NCBI GenBank assembly: GCA_964235485.1
Contig: CAXSAZ010000007.1
Location: 116,451-180,450 of the forward strand
Direction of reading: 5' to 3'
Source of the DNA: CAHJXG01 sp964235485
GTDB lineage: Bacteria; Pseudomonadota; Alphaproteobacteria; Acetobacterales; Acetobacteraceae
DNA length: 64,000 bases
Of the stretch, positions 54,430 to 63,288 are shown piece by piece. A model generated the notes under the pieces. It worked only from the letters and a program-made list of their open reading frames with translations. It searched no databases and was not told the origin of the DNA. How positions within the stretch are numbered: position 1 is the stretch's first letter; each line of letters starts with the position of its first letter. The position numbers and the translations under genes are program-made.

Positions 54430-55821
54430 CTAGTCCGCCGCGTCCCGCACCTTCACCGCGGGCGCCACGCGGGTCACGGTCCGCATGGTCACGAACTCCT
54501 CGGCGCTGGTCGGGTGGATGCCGATGGTGCGGTCGAAGTCCTGCTTCGTGGCGCCGGCGACCAGCGCCACGCCGATGCCCTGCATCATTTCCGGCACGTC
54601 GTCGCCCAGCATGTGCACGCCCATCACCCGCTGGCTCGCCTGATCCACGATCATCTTCATCATCGTCTTGCGCGGCCGGCCGGACATCACGTGGCGCATC
54701 GGGGTGAAGTGCGCGATGTAGATGTCCATCGCGCCGTGCTGCACCGCCTGCTCCTCCGTCATGCCCACGGTGGTGAGCGGCGGGTTGCTGAACACGGCGG
54801 TGGCGACGGGATCAAGCGCCCACGTCCGCGGACGGCCCGGCCCGAACAAGCGGTCCGCCAGATGGTGCCCCTCCGCGATGGCGACGGGCGTGAGGTTCAG
54901 CTTGTTGCTCACGTCGCCCAGCGCGAAGATGTGCGGCTGGCTGGTGCAGTTATGGGCATCGACGATCACGGCGCCCCGGCTGTCCGTCGCGACGCCCGCC
55001 TCCTCCAAGCGGAGGCCCGCGGTCTTTGGCACTCGGCCCACGGCGAAGAACACCAAATCGGCCTCGATGACATGGCCGTTGCTCAGCGTGACTCGCCGGG
55101 CATCGCCGGCCGGCTCGACCCGGTGCACCGTTTGGGTCGGGTGCAGGCGCACGCCCTGCTCGGTCAAGCTTTGGGCCAAGCCTTGCCGCAGGTCGTGGTC
55201 GAACCCGCGCAGCGGCAAGGGCGCGCGGAACACGACATCCACTTCGGCGCCCAGGCCGTGGAAGATGTTGGAGAACTCCATGCCGATGTAGCCGCCGCCG
55301 ACCATCACCACCCGGCGCGGCAAGGCGGGCAGCTCGAACGCATCGTCGGACACGATGCCGAGGTGCATCCCCTCAACGGGCGGCTGGATCGCCGGCGTGC
55401 CCCCAGTCGCGACCACGATCCGCTCCGCCGTCACCGTTTGCCCGCCGACATGGAGCGCGTGCGGCCCGGCGAACACCGCGCGCGCCTCGTGCCGGGTCAC
55501 GCCGCTGCCGTCCAGCATCCGGGTGTAGATGCCGTTCAGCCGCAAAATCTCCTTGTCCTTGTGCGCAATCAGCGCGGCCCAGTCGTGCACGCCGGGCGAA
55601 GCGTCCCAGCCGAAGCCGCGAGCGTCCTCGGCGAGCCGGCCATACTCGGCCGCCTGCACCATGATCTTCTTCGGCACGCAGCCGACGTTCACGCAGGTGC
55701 CGCCCCAGCGCGCTTCCTCCGCGATGCCGACGCGCGCCCCGTGCCCGGCGGCGATGCGGGCGCAGCGCACCCCGCCCGAGCCGCCGCCAATGACGAACAG
55801 GTCGTAGTCGTATGTGGCCAC
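54430..55821 (-). CDS. gor: Glutathione-disulfide reductase
   Basis: FAD enzyme that recycles GSSG with NADPH, 463 aa. FAD motif VIGGGSGGVRCARIAA at 10-25, redox disulfide GGTCVNVGCVPKK (C43 and C48), NADPH site VMVGGGYIGMEF near 170, and the C-terminal catalytic HPTSAEEFVTMR. GTG start at 55821, only 3 bases after gabD, so the two are co-transcribed. Confidence 0.94.
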   Translation of the reverse strand: MATYDYDLFVIGGGSGGVRCARIAAGHGARVGIAEEARWGGTCVNVGCVPKKIMVQAAEYGRLAEDARGFGWDASPGVHDWAALIAHKDKEILRLNGIYTRMLDGSGVTRHEARAVFAGPHALHVGGQTVTAERIVVATGGTPAIQPPVEGMHLGIVSDDAFELPALPRRVVMVGGGYIGMEFSNIFHGLGAEVDVVFRAPLPLRGFDHDLRQGLAQSLTEQGVRLHPTQTVHRVEPAGDARRVTLSNGHVIEADLVFFAVGRVPKTAGLRLEEAGVATDSRGAVIVDAHNCTSQPHIFALGDVSNKLNLTPVAIAEGHHLADRLFGPGRPRTWALDPVATAVFSNPPLTTVGMTEEQAVQHGAMDIYIAHFTPMRHVMSGRPRKTMMKMIVDQASQRVMGVHMLGDDVPEMMQGIGVALVAGATKQDFDRTIGIHPTSAEEFVTMRTVTRVAPAVKVRDAAD

Positions 55822-55824
55822 TAT

Positions 55825-57303
55825 TCAGCTCCCGATGCCGCCGAGGGCTAGGTACTTGATTTCCAGGAAGTCCTCGATCCCGTACTTGCTGCCTTCCCGC
55901 CCCAGGCCGCTCGCCTTCACGCCGCCGAACGGCGCCACCTCCGTCGAGATGATGCCCTCGTTGCAGCCGACGATGCCGTATTCCAGCGCCTCCGCCACGC
56001 GGAAAATGCGGCCCACGTCGCGGGCGTAGAAGTAGGCGGCGAGGCCGAACTCGGTGTCGTTGGCCATCTCGATGGCTTCGGCCTCCGTGGAGAAGCGGAA
56101 CAGCGCTGCCGCCGGGCCGAACGTTTCCTCGCGGAAGATGTCGGCGGTGCGGGGAACGTCAGTCAGGACCGTCGGCTGGAAGAACGTGCCGCCCAACTCG
56201 TGCCGGCCGCCGCCCAGCGCCACGCGGGCGCCGCGGTTCACGGCGTCCTTGATGTGCGCCTCGACCTTCTCGACCGCCTCCACGTTGATCATGGGGCCTT
56301 GGGTCACGCCCTCCTCCATGCCGTTGCCCACGCGGAGCGCGGCGACGGCGGTTTTAAGCTTCTCGGTGAACGCCTCGTACACCCCGTCCTGCACCAGCAG
56401 GCGGTTGGCGCACACGCAGGTTTGGCCGGCGTTGCGGAACTTGCTGGCGATGGCGCCCACCACGGCGGCGTCCGGGTCGGCATCGTCGAACACGATGAAC
56501 GGCGCGTTGCCGCCCAGTTCCATGCTCGCCTTCTTCACCGTGGGCGCGATCTGCGCCAGCAGCTTGGAGCCGACCTCCGTGCTGCCGGTGAAGGTCAGCT
56601 TGCGCACCAAGGGGTTGCCCGTCAGCTCGCCGCCGGTCTCGCCGCTCGGCCCGGTGATGACGTTGCACACGCCGGGCGGCATCCCCGCGCGTTCTGCCAG
56701 CACGGCGAGGGCGAGGGCGGAGAACGGCGTCTGGCTCGCCGGGCGGATCACCCCGGTGCAGCCGGCGGCCCAGCCCGGCCCGGCCTTGCGGGTGATCATC
56801 GCGGCCGGGAAGTTCCACGGCGTGATCGCGGCGAACACGCCGATGGGTTCCTTGGTGACGATGATGCGGCGGCCCGCCTGCGGCTGCGGGATGGTGTCGC
56901 CATACACGCGCTTGGCTTCCTCGGCGAACCATTCGATGAACGACGCAGCGTAGGCGATCTCCCCCCGGCTTTCCGCCAGCGGCTTGCCTTGCTCGGCGGT
57001 CATGATGACGGCCAGGTCGTCCGTGTTCTCGATCATCAGGGTGAACAAGCGGCGGAGAACCGCGGCGCGCTCCTTGGCGAGCTTGGCCCGCCAGGCCGGG
57101 AAGGCGCGGGCGGCGGCCTCGATGGCCTGCCGCGTTTCGGTGGCGCCGAGCGCCGGCACCTCGCCGATAACCGCGCCGGTCGCGGGGTTGCGGACCGGGA
57201 GCGTTTTGCCGCTCGCGGCCTGCACCCATTGGCCGTCGATGCAGCAAGCCTGACGGAACAGGCTGGGGTCCTTGAGCGGAAGCGGCGCAATGGGGTTCAG
57301 CAT
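55825..57303 (-). CDS. gabD: Succinate-semialdehyde dehydrogenase (GabD-type)
   Basis: NAD(P)-dependent aldehyde dehydrogenase, 492 aa, best match to succinate-semialdehyde dehydrogenase of 4-aminobutyrate catabolism. Catalytic Cys in NAGQTCVCANR near residue 290 and Glu in SMELGGNAP near 256; TGSTEVGSKL for cofactor. The stretch usually reading VLKPASQTP is VIRPASQTP here, so the ribose-contacting Lys is Arg. ATG at 57303 with a strong GGAGGA ribosome site; an extension to 57342 is open but unsupported. A gabT partner is not in the window. Confidence 0.87.
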   Translation of the reverse strand: MLNPIAPLPLKDPSLFRQACCIDGQWVQAASGKTLPVRNPATGAVIGEVPALGATETRQAIEAAARAFPAWRAKLAKERAAVLRRLFTLMIENTDDLAVIMTAEQGKPLAESRGEIAYAASFIEWFAEEAKRVYGDTIPQPQAGRRIIVTKEPIGVFAAITPWNFPAAMITRKAGPGWAAGCTGVIRPASQTPFSALALAVLAERAGMPPGVCNVITGPSGETGGELTGNPLVRKLTFTGSTEVGSKLLAQIAPTVKKASMELGGNAPFIVFDDADPDAAVVGAIASKFRNAGQTCVCANRLLVQDGVYEAFTEKLKTAVAALRVGNGMEEGVTQGPMINVEAVEKVEAHIKDAVNRGARVALGGGRHELGGTFFQPTVLTDVPRTADIFREETFGPAAALFRFSTEAEAIEMANDTEFGLAAYFYARDVGRIFRVAEALEYGIVGCNEGIISTEVAPFGGVKASGLGREGSKYGIEDFLEIKYLALGGIGS

Positions 57304-57366
57304 GGGAGTCCTCCGTTTCACCGGAAGATAGGCGTCTCCCATGCCGATGTCAGCGGGCTGGACGCC

Positions 57367-58680
57367 TCATCGCACCTTGGACCGCGCTGCCCGGAACGCC
57401 GCCGCGCGGCCGGGCTTCTCCACCTGCTGCGCCCGGCCGAACGCCATCGCGTCCGGCGCCACGTCCGCCGTCACCACGCTGCCCGCGGCGACGAAGCTGC
57501 CGTCGCCCAGCGTGACGGGTGCCACCAGCACCGCCGACGTGCCGACGAACACCCCGGCGCCGACAACCGTGCGGTGCTTGGCAAACCCGTCGTAGTTGCA
57601 GGTGATGGTGCCAGCGCCGATGTTGGTGCCGGGTCCGACCGTGCTGTCGCCCAGGTAGCTCAGGTGGTTGGCCTTGGCCCCGGCGCCGAGCAGCGTCGCT
57701 TTCAGCTCCACGAAGTTGCCGACATGGGCGCCCGCCGCCACCACGGTGCCGGGGCGCAGCCGGGCGTAAGGGCCGATCAGCGCACCCGGCCCGACCTCGC
57801 AGCCCTCCAGGTGGCTGAACGCGCGGATCTCGGCGCCGGTTGCCACGCTGACGCCGGGACCGAACACCACATGCGGCTGCACCACCACGTCGGGCGCGAG
57901 CGCGGTGTCCGCGCTGAGGAACACCGTATCCGGCGCGGTCAGCGTCGCGCCGCCGTCCATCGCGGCCCGGCGCAGCCAACCCTGTACCGTCGCCTCCGCC
58001 TCCGCCAGCTCGGCGCGGGAGTTGATGCCGCGCAGCTCCTCGGCCGGCGCTTCGACGGCGACGACGCGCTTGCCCTCCGCACGGGCCAGCGCCACGCAGT
58101 CCGTGAGGTAGAACTCGCCCGCGGCGCTCGGCCGCACCGCGCGCAGCCAGCGGAGCATGTCGGCGGCGGGGGCGCACAGCACGCCGGCATTGCACAGCCC
58201 GACCGCGCGTTCCGCCTCCGTCGCGTCGGCCCACTCCACGATGCGCTCCACCGCGTCACCATGGGTCAAGACGCGGCCGTAGCGGCCGGGGTCGGCGGGG
58301 CGCATCGCCAGCAGCGCCAAGGCCGCGTCCCCGCCGCGGCGCCGCTCCACCAGGCGCTGCAGCGTTTCGGGCCGGATCAGCGGGTTGTCTGCATACAGCA
58401 CCGCCACGTCGCCGTCGCCGAACTGCTCCGCCGCTTGCAGCGCCGCGTGGGCGGTGCCCAGCCGCTCCGTCTGCACCACCACGGGATGCGGCGCGGCGGC
58501 GCGGGCCAGCGCGTCCATGCCCGGCCCGGCGACCACCACCACGCGGTCGAACACCCCCGTGCAGCTCCCGATAAGGTGCTGCAGCATCGGGCGGCCCGCG
58601 AGGGGATGCAGCGCCTTGGGCAGCGCAGACTTCATCCGGGTGCCCAGCCCGGCGGCCAGCAGGACGGCAGTTGTTGTCAT
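57367..58680 (-). CDS. glmU: Bifunctional UDP-N-acetylglucosamine pyrophosphorylase / glucosamine-1-phosphate N-acetyltransferase
   Basis: Last two steps to UDP-GlcNAc for peptidoglycan and LPS, 437 aa. N-terminal nucleotidyltransferase (residues 3-225, LLAAGLGTRMKSALPKALHPL; YADNPLIRP) and a C-terminal left-handed beta-helix (about 230-430) with the acetyltransferase stretch NYDGFAKHRTVVGAGVFVG. ATG at 58680, divergent from gph with a 66-base gap. Confidence 0.95.
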   Translation of the reverse strand: MTTTAVLLAAGLGTRMKSALPKALHPLAGRPMLQHLIGSCTGVFDRVVVVAGPGMDALARAAAPHPVVVQTERLGTAHAALQAAEQFGDGDVAVLYADNPLIRPETLQRLVERRRGGDAALALLAMRPADPGRYGRVLTHGDAVERIVEWADATEAERAVGLCNAGVLCAPAADMLRWLRAVRPSAAGEFYLTDCVALARAEGKRVVAVEAPAEELRGINSRAELAEAEATVQGWLRRAAMDGGATLTAPDTVFLSADTALAPDVVVQPHVVFGPGVSVATGAEIRAFSHLEGCEVGPGALIGPYARLRPGTVVAAGAHVGNFVELKATLLGAGAKANHLSYLGDSTVGPGTNIGAGTITCNYDGFAKHRTVVGAGVFVGTSAVLVAPVTLGDGSFVAAGSVVTADVAPDAMAFGRAQQVEKPGRAAAFRAARSKVR

Positions 58681-58746
58681 GCAACGATGGGTAGCGTCCG
58701 GCCCGCGCCCATGTCAAAGGCCACGTTGACCCTTCGGAGCGCCCTC

Positions 58747-59397
58747 ATGGAACCGACCCTGCTGCTCGACCTCGACGGGACGTTGGTGGACACCGTGCCC
58801 GACCTGCTGGCCTGCCTGAACCGACTGATGGAGTCGTACAAGCTTCCGGCGCTCTCGACGGCGGAGGTCGTGCCCATGATCGGCGACGGCGCGGGCGTGC
58901 TGGTGCGTCGGGCGATGGCGGCGCGCGGCCGGGAAGCGACGCCGGCCGACCAGCAGGCGTTGCTGGCCGACTACACCGCGAACGTCGCGGACGGGTCGCG
59001 CTTGTTCCCCGGGGTGGAGCCGACCTTGCGCGCCATGACGGCCGACGGGTGGCGGCTCGCGGTCTGCACCAACAAGCCCGTCGTCCCGTCCCGCGAGCTG
59101 CTGGCCACGCTGGGCGTGTTGGAGCTGTTCGCCGCCGTGGGCGGCGGCGACAGCTACCGCACCCGCAAGCCTGACCCCCAGCACCTGCTTTCGACCTTGG
59201 CGGACGCGGGGGGCCACGCGGACGCGGCGGTGATGGTGGGCGACCACCACAACGACGCTCAAGCCGCCGCCGGGGCCGGGGTGCCTTGCATCTTCGCGGC
59301 TTGGGGCTACGGCGCCGCGCCGGCAGAAGTGGCGGCGACGGCGCAAGCCTTTCCCGAAATCGCCGGGCTGGCGCGGGGGCTACTCGGGCGCGGCTAG
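58747..59397 (+). CDS. gph: Phosphoglycolate phosphatase-like HAD hydrolase
   Basis: HAD-IA phosphatase of 216 aa: motif I LLDLDGTLVDT at 5-15, motif II VCTNKP near 112, motif III Lys in RKPDP near 142, and motif IV VMVGDHHND near 167. Best fit is phosphoglycolate phosphatase, but HAD specificity is hard to read. ATG 58747 has CGGAG upstream; ATG 58711 is an in-frame alternative. The last 18 bases overlap the convergent DUF3108 gene. Confidence 0.8.
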   Translation: MEPTLLLDLDGTLVDTVPDLLACLNRLMESYKLPALSTAEVVPMIGDGAGVLVRRAMAARGREATPADQQALLADYTANVADGSRLFPGVEPTLRAMTADGWRLAVCTNKPVVPSRELLATLGVLELFAAVGGGDSYRTRKPDPQHLLSTLADAGGHADAAVMVGDHHNDAQAAAGAGVPCIFAAWGYGAAPAEVAATAQAFPEIAGLARGLLGRG

Positions 59398-60141
59398 GTA
59401 CATCGTCAGGTTGCCGATGAGGTCCGTCTCGAACTGGATGCGCACCGGGATCATCGGGCCGCCCGGCACCGTGGCGGCGAACCAGGCGGTGCCGCGGCGC
59501 GGGCGCTGCGCCTTGGCCCGGTCCGCGTCCAGCAGGAAACCGGCAAGCTGCTGGCCCTCGAAGTCGCAGCGCAGCGCCGTGCCCGCGAAGCTGGACCGGC
59601 TCGTCTGTTCCAGCACCTCGCGCCCGGCGGTGCGCGCGCTCAGCTCGGCCAGGCGGCGGCCGTCATAGGTACGGGAACGCCCCTCGCACCGGCCCGTCGC
59701 GTTCACCTGGCGCACCAACTGCGCCATGGCGCTCACGCTGTCGATGGTGCCGGCCTGGTCCACGGGGGGCACCGGCTCGCGTTCCCCCTCGTTGGGCGGG
59801 GTCAAGGTGCGAATTTCCGGCTGTCCCTTGGGGTAGTCGATTTGAGTGACACGCGGCCGGCCGCGGAAATGGCCGTAGCTGTAGAAGCGCCGGGGCGCGG
59901 GGCGGTCGCCGACGAATGCGCCCTCGACGGTCGTGTCCTGCTCCGCCCGGACCAGCGCCCCGACGGTGCCGGCGGTGCGATACGTCAGGTGCACCCGGTA
60001 GTCGCGCGGGCCGATGGCAAGCTCCGCATCGAGGCGCAGAACGTTCAGCCCGGTGGAATAAGCGGCGTAGTGCGCGCTGACCGGCTGCGCGTGGGCGGCC
60101 GGGGACAGGCACAGCAGGAGCAGAGCGGCGGGGTACCTCAT
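59380..60141 (-). CDS. DUF3108 exported protein
   Basis: 253-aa secreted protein (signal MRYPAALLLLCLSPAAHA) with the DUF3108 beta-rich domain: VSAHYAAYSTGLNVLRLDAEL, VHLTYRTAGTVGALVRAEQ, and PVRIQFETDLIGNLTMYL. Predicted outer-membrane or periplasmic; function unknown. Start at 60141 is preferred over 60171, which adds residues before the signal peptide. Confidence 0.85.
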   Translation of the reverse strand: MRYPAALLLLCLSPAAHAQPVSAHYAAYSTGLNVLRLDAELAIGPRDYRVHLTYRTAGTVGALVRAEQDTTVEGAFVGDRPAPRRFYSYGHFRGRPRVTQIDYPKGQPEIRTLTPPNEGEREPVPPVDQAGTIDSVSAMAQLVRQVNATGRCEGRSRTYDGRRLAELSARTAGREVLEQTSRSSFAGTALRCDFEGQQLAGFLLDADRAKAQRPRRGTAWFAATVPGGPMIPVRIQFETDLIGNLTMYLAAPE

Positions 60142-60234
60142 TCCGACACTGTTGGGCCAAATCGGCGCCACCGCAACTTGACACCGGCGGGACCCGGCCC
60201 TTACACAGCCAGCCCTTGGCCTGCCATAAGGCTC

Positions 60235-60309
60235 GGGCGCGTAGCTCAGCGGTAGAGCATTCGCTTCACACGCGAAGGGTCACAGGTTCAATCCCTGTCG
60301 CGCCCACCA
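60235..60309 (+). tRNA. tRNA-Val(CAC)
   Basis: 75 bases fold as a complete cloverleaf: acceptor GGGCGCG / CGCGCCC, D-loop GCTCAGCGGTAGAGC, anticodon stem TTCGC / GCGAA with loop TTCACAC, TTCAATC in the T loop, and an encoded discriminator A plus CCA end. Anticodon CAC at 60267-60269 reads GUG (valine). The M20 peptidase gene runs antisense over its last 22 bases. Confidence 0.95.
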
Positions 60310-61706
60310 AGCTCCGGTCCCGGCGTTCCCCCCTCCCCCAAATCCCACCACAGCCCGGCAAAGGCCGCGATGCCCTCCCGCGCCGGCGCGACCAGCAAGT
60401 GCTCGTCGGGGCCGTGCTGCTTGCAGCCGTTGTAGCTGTGCGGCACCCAAACCAACGGCGTGCCGAGGTGATCCACGAACACGTCCCCCGGCAGGCCGCC
60501 GCCGCCGTTGGGGATAAGCTGCACCGGGCGGCGGAGCGTTTCCGCCATGCTGGAAACGGCCCAGCGCACCCAAGGGTTGGCCGGGTCGGTGCGGCTTGCG
60601 GCCATGCGCACGCCGTGGGAAACGATTGCCACTTCAGGGAAGCCGGCGGCGTCGAGATGGCGGCGCAACGCGCCCTCGAACGTCGTAGGGTCCGTGTCCA
60701 CGGTGTAGCGGATTTGGCAGCTCGCGTGGGCGTTGGGAGCGACGGCGTTCATCGGGTTCTCCGGCCGGCCCGACAGCAAGGCCAGCACGATAAAGCTGTT
60801 CCAGCCGTAGATCTTCTCCGCCGCCGACAGCCCAGGCTCGCCCCAATCGGGGTCGATGGTCGCGGCCTCCCCTTCCGCCACCAACTCGCAGCCGCGCAGC
60901 GCGGCGCGCACGCCGTCCGGGATGGCGGGCGGCAGCCAGTCGCGCACCAGGATGCGGCCGTGGCGGTCGGCGATGCTGGCAATGGCGTGGGACAGCACGA
61001 TGGCCGGGTCGGTGGTCATGCCGCCCCAGTTGCCGGAATGCACCCCGCCCGGGCGCAGGTCGAGCACCAGGTCGAAATGGAACGTGCCGCGCGTGCCGGT
61101 CGAGACCGTGGGCGTCGCGGCGCTTACCCGCGGGCCGTCGCTGGCGATCAGCACGTCGGCTGCGAGCCGGCCGCGGTGGGCGGCGACGAACTCGCGCAGG
61201 CCCTGGCTGCCGCGCTCCTCCGCCGTTTCCAGGATCAGCTTGAGGTTGAAGCCGAGCCGCCCGCCGCGCTCGGCCAGCACCGCTTCCAAAGCTGCAAGGT
61301 TGAGCGCGTGCTGGCCCTTGTTGTCGGCGGACCCACGGCCGTACCAGCGGTCGCCCTGCTTTGTCAGCGCCCAGGGATCAAGGCCGGGGCGCCATTGATC
61401 CTCCAGCCCGCGCACGGTGTCGCCATGGCCGTAGGTCAGCACGGTCGGCCCGGCGCCCTCGATCCGCTCGGCCAGCAGGATGGGGCCGAAGCCCGGCACG
61501 GGGTTCGCGTGCAGCTCCGCCGCAAAGCCCATGCGTTCGAGCCACGGCCGGATATGGTCTTGGAGGTAGCGCAGGAGGTCCGCGTCGTGGCCCGGGTCCT
61601 GCGAGGTGCTGGGCACGGCGACCAGCTCGGCCAACCGGGCCTCGAACCCGCCCTCATCGAAGAACGCCAATGCGCGGCCGACCGCCCCGCCCTTGGTTCC
61701 GCTCAT
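60288..61706 (-). CDS. M20 family metallopeptidase (ArgE/DapE-like dipeptidase)
   Basis: 472-aa zinc-dependent amidohydrolase or dipeptidase. Metal ligands and catalytic residues lie in TYGHGDTVRG near residue 90, GRGSADNKGQ near 124, and ETAEERGSQGL near 160. The lid/dimerisation domain is at about 200-340. The last six codons and the stop lie inside the tRNA-Val gene, reading its antisense strand (residues GGRDRD). Start ATG at 61706; longer upstream frames are not family-like. Confidence 0.88.
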   Translation of the reverse strand: MSGTKGGAVGRALAFFDEGGFEARLAELVAVPSTSQDPGHDADLLRYLQDHIRPWLERMGFAAELHANPVPGFGPILLAERIEGAGPTVLTYGHGDTVRGLEDQWRPGLDPWALTKQGDRWYGRGSADNKGQHALNLAALEAVLAERGGRLGFNLKLILETAEERGSQGLREFVAAHRGRLAADVLIASDGPRVSAATPTVSTGTRGTFHFDLVLDLRPGGVHSGNWGGMTTDPAIVLSHAIASIADRHGRILVRDWLPPAIPDGVRAALRGCELVAEGEAATIDPDWGEPGLSAAEKIYGWNSFIVLALLSGRPENPMNAVAPNAHASCQIRYTVDTDPTTFEGALRRHLDAAGFPEVAIVSHGVRMAASRTDPANPWVRWAVSSMAETLRRPVQLIPNGGGGLPGDVFVDHLGTPLVWVPHSYNGCKQHGPDEHLLVAPAREGIAAFAGLWWDLGEGGTPGPELGGRDRD

Positions 61707-61776
61707 GCCCGTCTCCCGTGGTGCGCCGCGAGGCTGACAACTCCCGCGCGCCGGGGCAAGCGCCTGACGCGCGGCG

Positions 61777-63204
61777 CTAAGCCCGCCGCACGGCGCGCCG
61801 CCCCTGCGCGACCAGCACGCGCAGCGCGGCCCAGCGCGTATCCCAACCACCATGCAGCAGGGCCGTCATGCCCGCGAACATGGCCGCATCGTTCGCCGTG
61901 GCCGGCGCGAGGTGCGGGCGCAGCCGGCCGCGGCGTTCGCTGACCGTTTTCACGGCCGTCATGGCCAGCAGCCCCTCCGCGCCGCGTGTGCTGCCGAAAC
62001 CGCTGCGGCCGCGGCCGCCGAACGGCAAACGCGGGTCGGCGGTGGGCACGATCAGGTCGTTGACGCAGACCGACCCGGCGCGCACCCGCCGCGCCATCGC
62101 CTGCGCGGCGCCGGGCGGCCCGAACACGCTGGCGCCGAGCGCGTAAGGGCAGCTTGCGGCGGCGGCCAGGGCCGCCTCCGGGCTGGCAACCGGGACCAAC
62201 GCCAGCCAGGGCGCAAACACGTCCTTCGCCAGCAGCGCCATGCCGGGCCGGGCATGGGCCACCACCACGGGCCGGCCTTCCCCCTCCGACACGAGTTGGG
62301 CGCCGTCCGCCACGGCCTGGCGCACCAGCGCCGACAGCCGGGCCGCGACGGTGGGCGGCACGGAGGCGGGCGGAATGGCCGGCAGCCGCGCCAGCAGCTT
62401 GGCTTGCAGCGCCGCCGCGTCCGCCTCCATGACGAACACGCGGCGGGGCGCGATGCAGGTGGCGCCCCCGTTGAGCCGCAAACCGTAGGCAAGGCAGGAA
62501 GCCGTCAGCTCCAAGTCGGCGCTGGGCAGCACGAACACCGCGTCGGAACCGGACAGCTCCATCGTGGCGGGCGTCAAAGCCGTGGCGGCGGCGGCCAGGA
62601 CGCGCTGCCCGGTTTCGGCGCTGCCGGTCAGCACGATGTGGTCGAACCCCGCACGGACCGCGGCCTCCCCCGCGCCGGAGTCCAACACCTGGAACACGCC
62701 GCCCGGCAGGCCCGCCCGTTGCAGCAGGTCCGCCAGCGCCCGCATCGGCGCTTCGCACCCCGGCGCCGGCTTCACGCACACGGCGTTGCCGGCCACGAGC
62801 GCCTGCAGCGCCTGCGCGCCGGGCAGGAACAGCGGGTAGTTGCCCGGCGCCAAAATCAGCACGGCACCCAGGGCTTCCCGGTGAATGCTCGCCCGCACGC
62901 CGAATAGCCAGAGCGGCCGGCCGCCGCGCAGGCGCCGGGGCGCGAGCAGCGAGGACGCGCGGCGCAGCAGGAAGCGCGCGGCCTCCGCAAGCGGCAGGAC
63001 CTCGGCCACCAACGTGTCGGCCGGGTTGCGCGCGACGGTCGCGGCTAGGGCCGCCGCGTCGCGGGCGATCAGCCCGCGCAGGCGGCGGATGACCGCAAGC
63101 CGCGCCGAAACGCCCAGCGCCGCCCAGGCTTGGCCGGCGCTGCGAGCGTCGGCCAGGAACGCAACCGTGACAATGCCGTTGGTGCCCCCACGTTCACTCA
63201 GCAT
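61777..63204 (-). CDS. Aldehyde dehydrogenase family protein, carotenoid-pathway type
   Basis: 475-aa aldehyde dehydrogenase. Catalytic Cys in NGGATCIAPRR near residue 248, Glu in TMELSGSDA near 213, cofactor GSAETGQRV near 195 and PWLALVPVASPEAALAAAA. The C-terminal GGRGRSGFGSTRGAEGLLAMT resembles the aldehyde dehydrogenases of C30 carotenoid acid pathways (4,4'-diaponeurosporenal oxidation). It is divergent from a CrtI/CrtN-like gene, which fits. Enzyme role is inferred; substrate not shown. Confidence 0.7.
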   Translation of the reverse strand: MLSERGGTNGIVTVAFLADARSAGQAWAALGVSARLAVIRRLRGLIARDAAALAATVARNPADTLVAEVLPLAEAARFLLRRASSLLAPRRLRGGRPLWLFGVRASIHREALGAVLILAPGNYPLFLPGAQALQALVAGNAVCVKPAPGCEAPMRALADLLQRAGLPGGVFQVLDSGAGEAAVRAGFDHIVLTGSAETGQRVLAAAATALTPATMELSGSDAVFVLPSADLELTASCLAYGLRLNGGATCIAPRRVFVMEADAAALQAKLLARLPAIPPASVPPTVAARLSALVRQAVADGAQLVSEGEGRPVVVAHARPGMALLAKDVFAPWLALVPVASPEAALAAAASCPYALGASVFGPPGAAQAMARRVRAGSVCVNDLIVPTADPRLPFGGRGRSGFGSTRGAEGLLAMTAVKTVSERRGRLRPHLAPATANDAAMFAGMTALLHGGWDTRWAALRVLVAQGRRAVRRA

Positions 63205-63288
63205 CTATCCGTGCACCAAGAGAGGGATTAGGTTCCGCCGCATGTCGCCTCGTATCACTGGCTGCCTTCCGTTAATCTGGGTTGCTGC

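Noticed and set aside
56200..59397. A very long open frame on the plus strand across gabD and glmU (1065 codons)
   Set aside because: It is an antisense frame of GC-rich genes on the other strand, low in complexity. Only its last 217 codons (gph) look like a protein.
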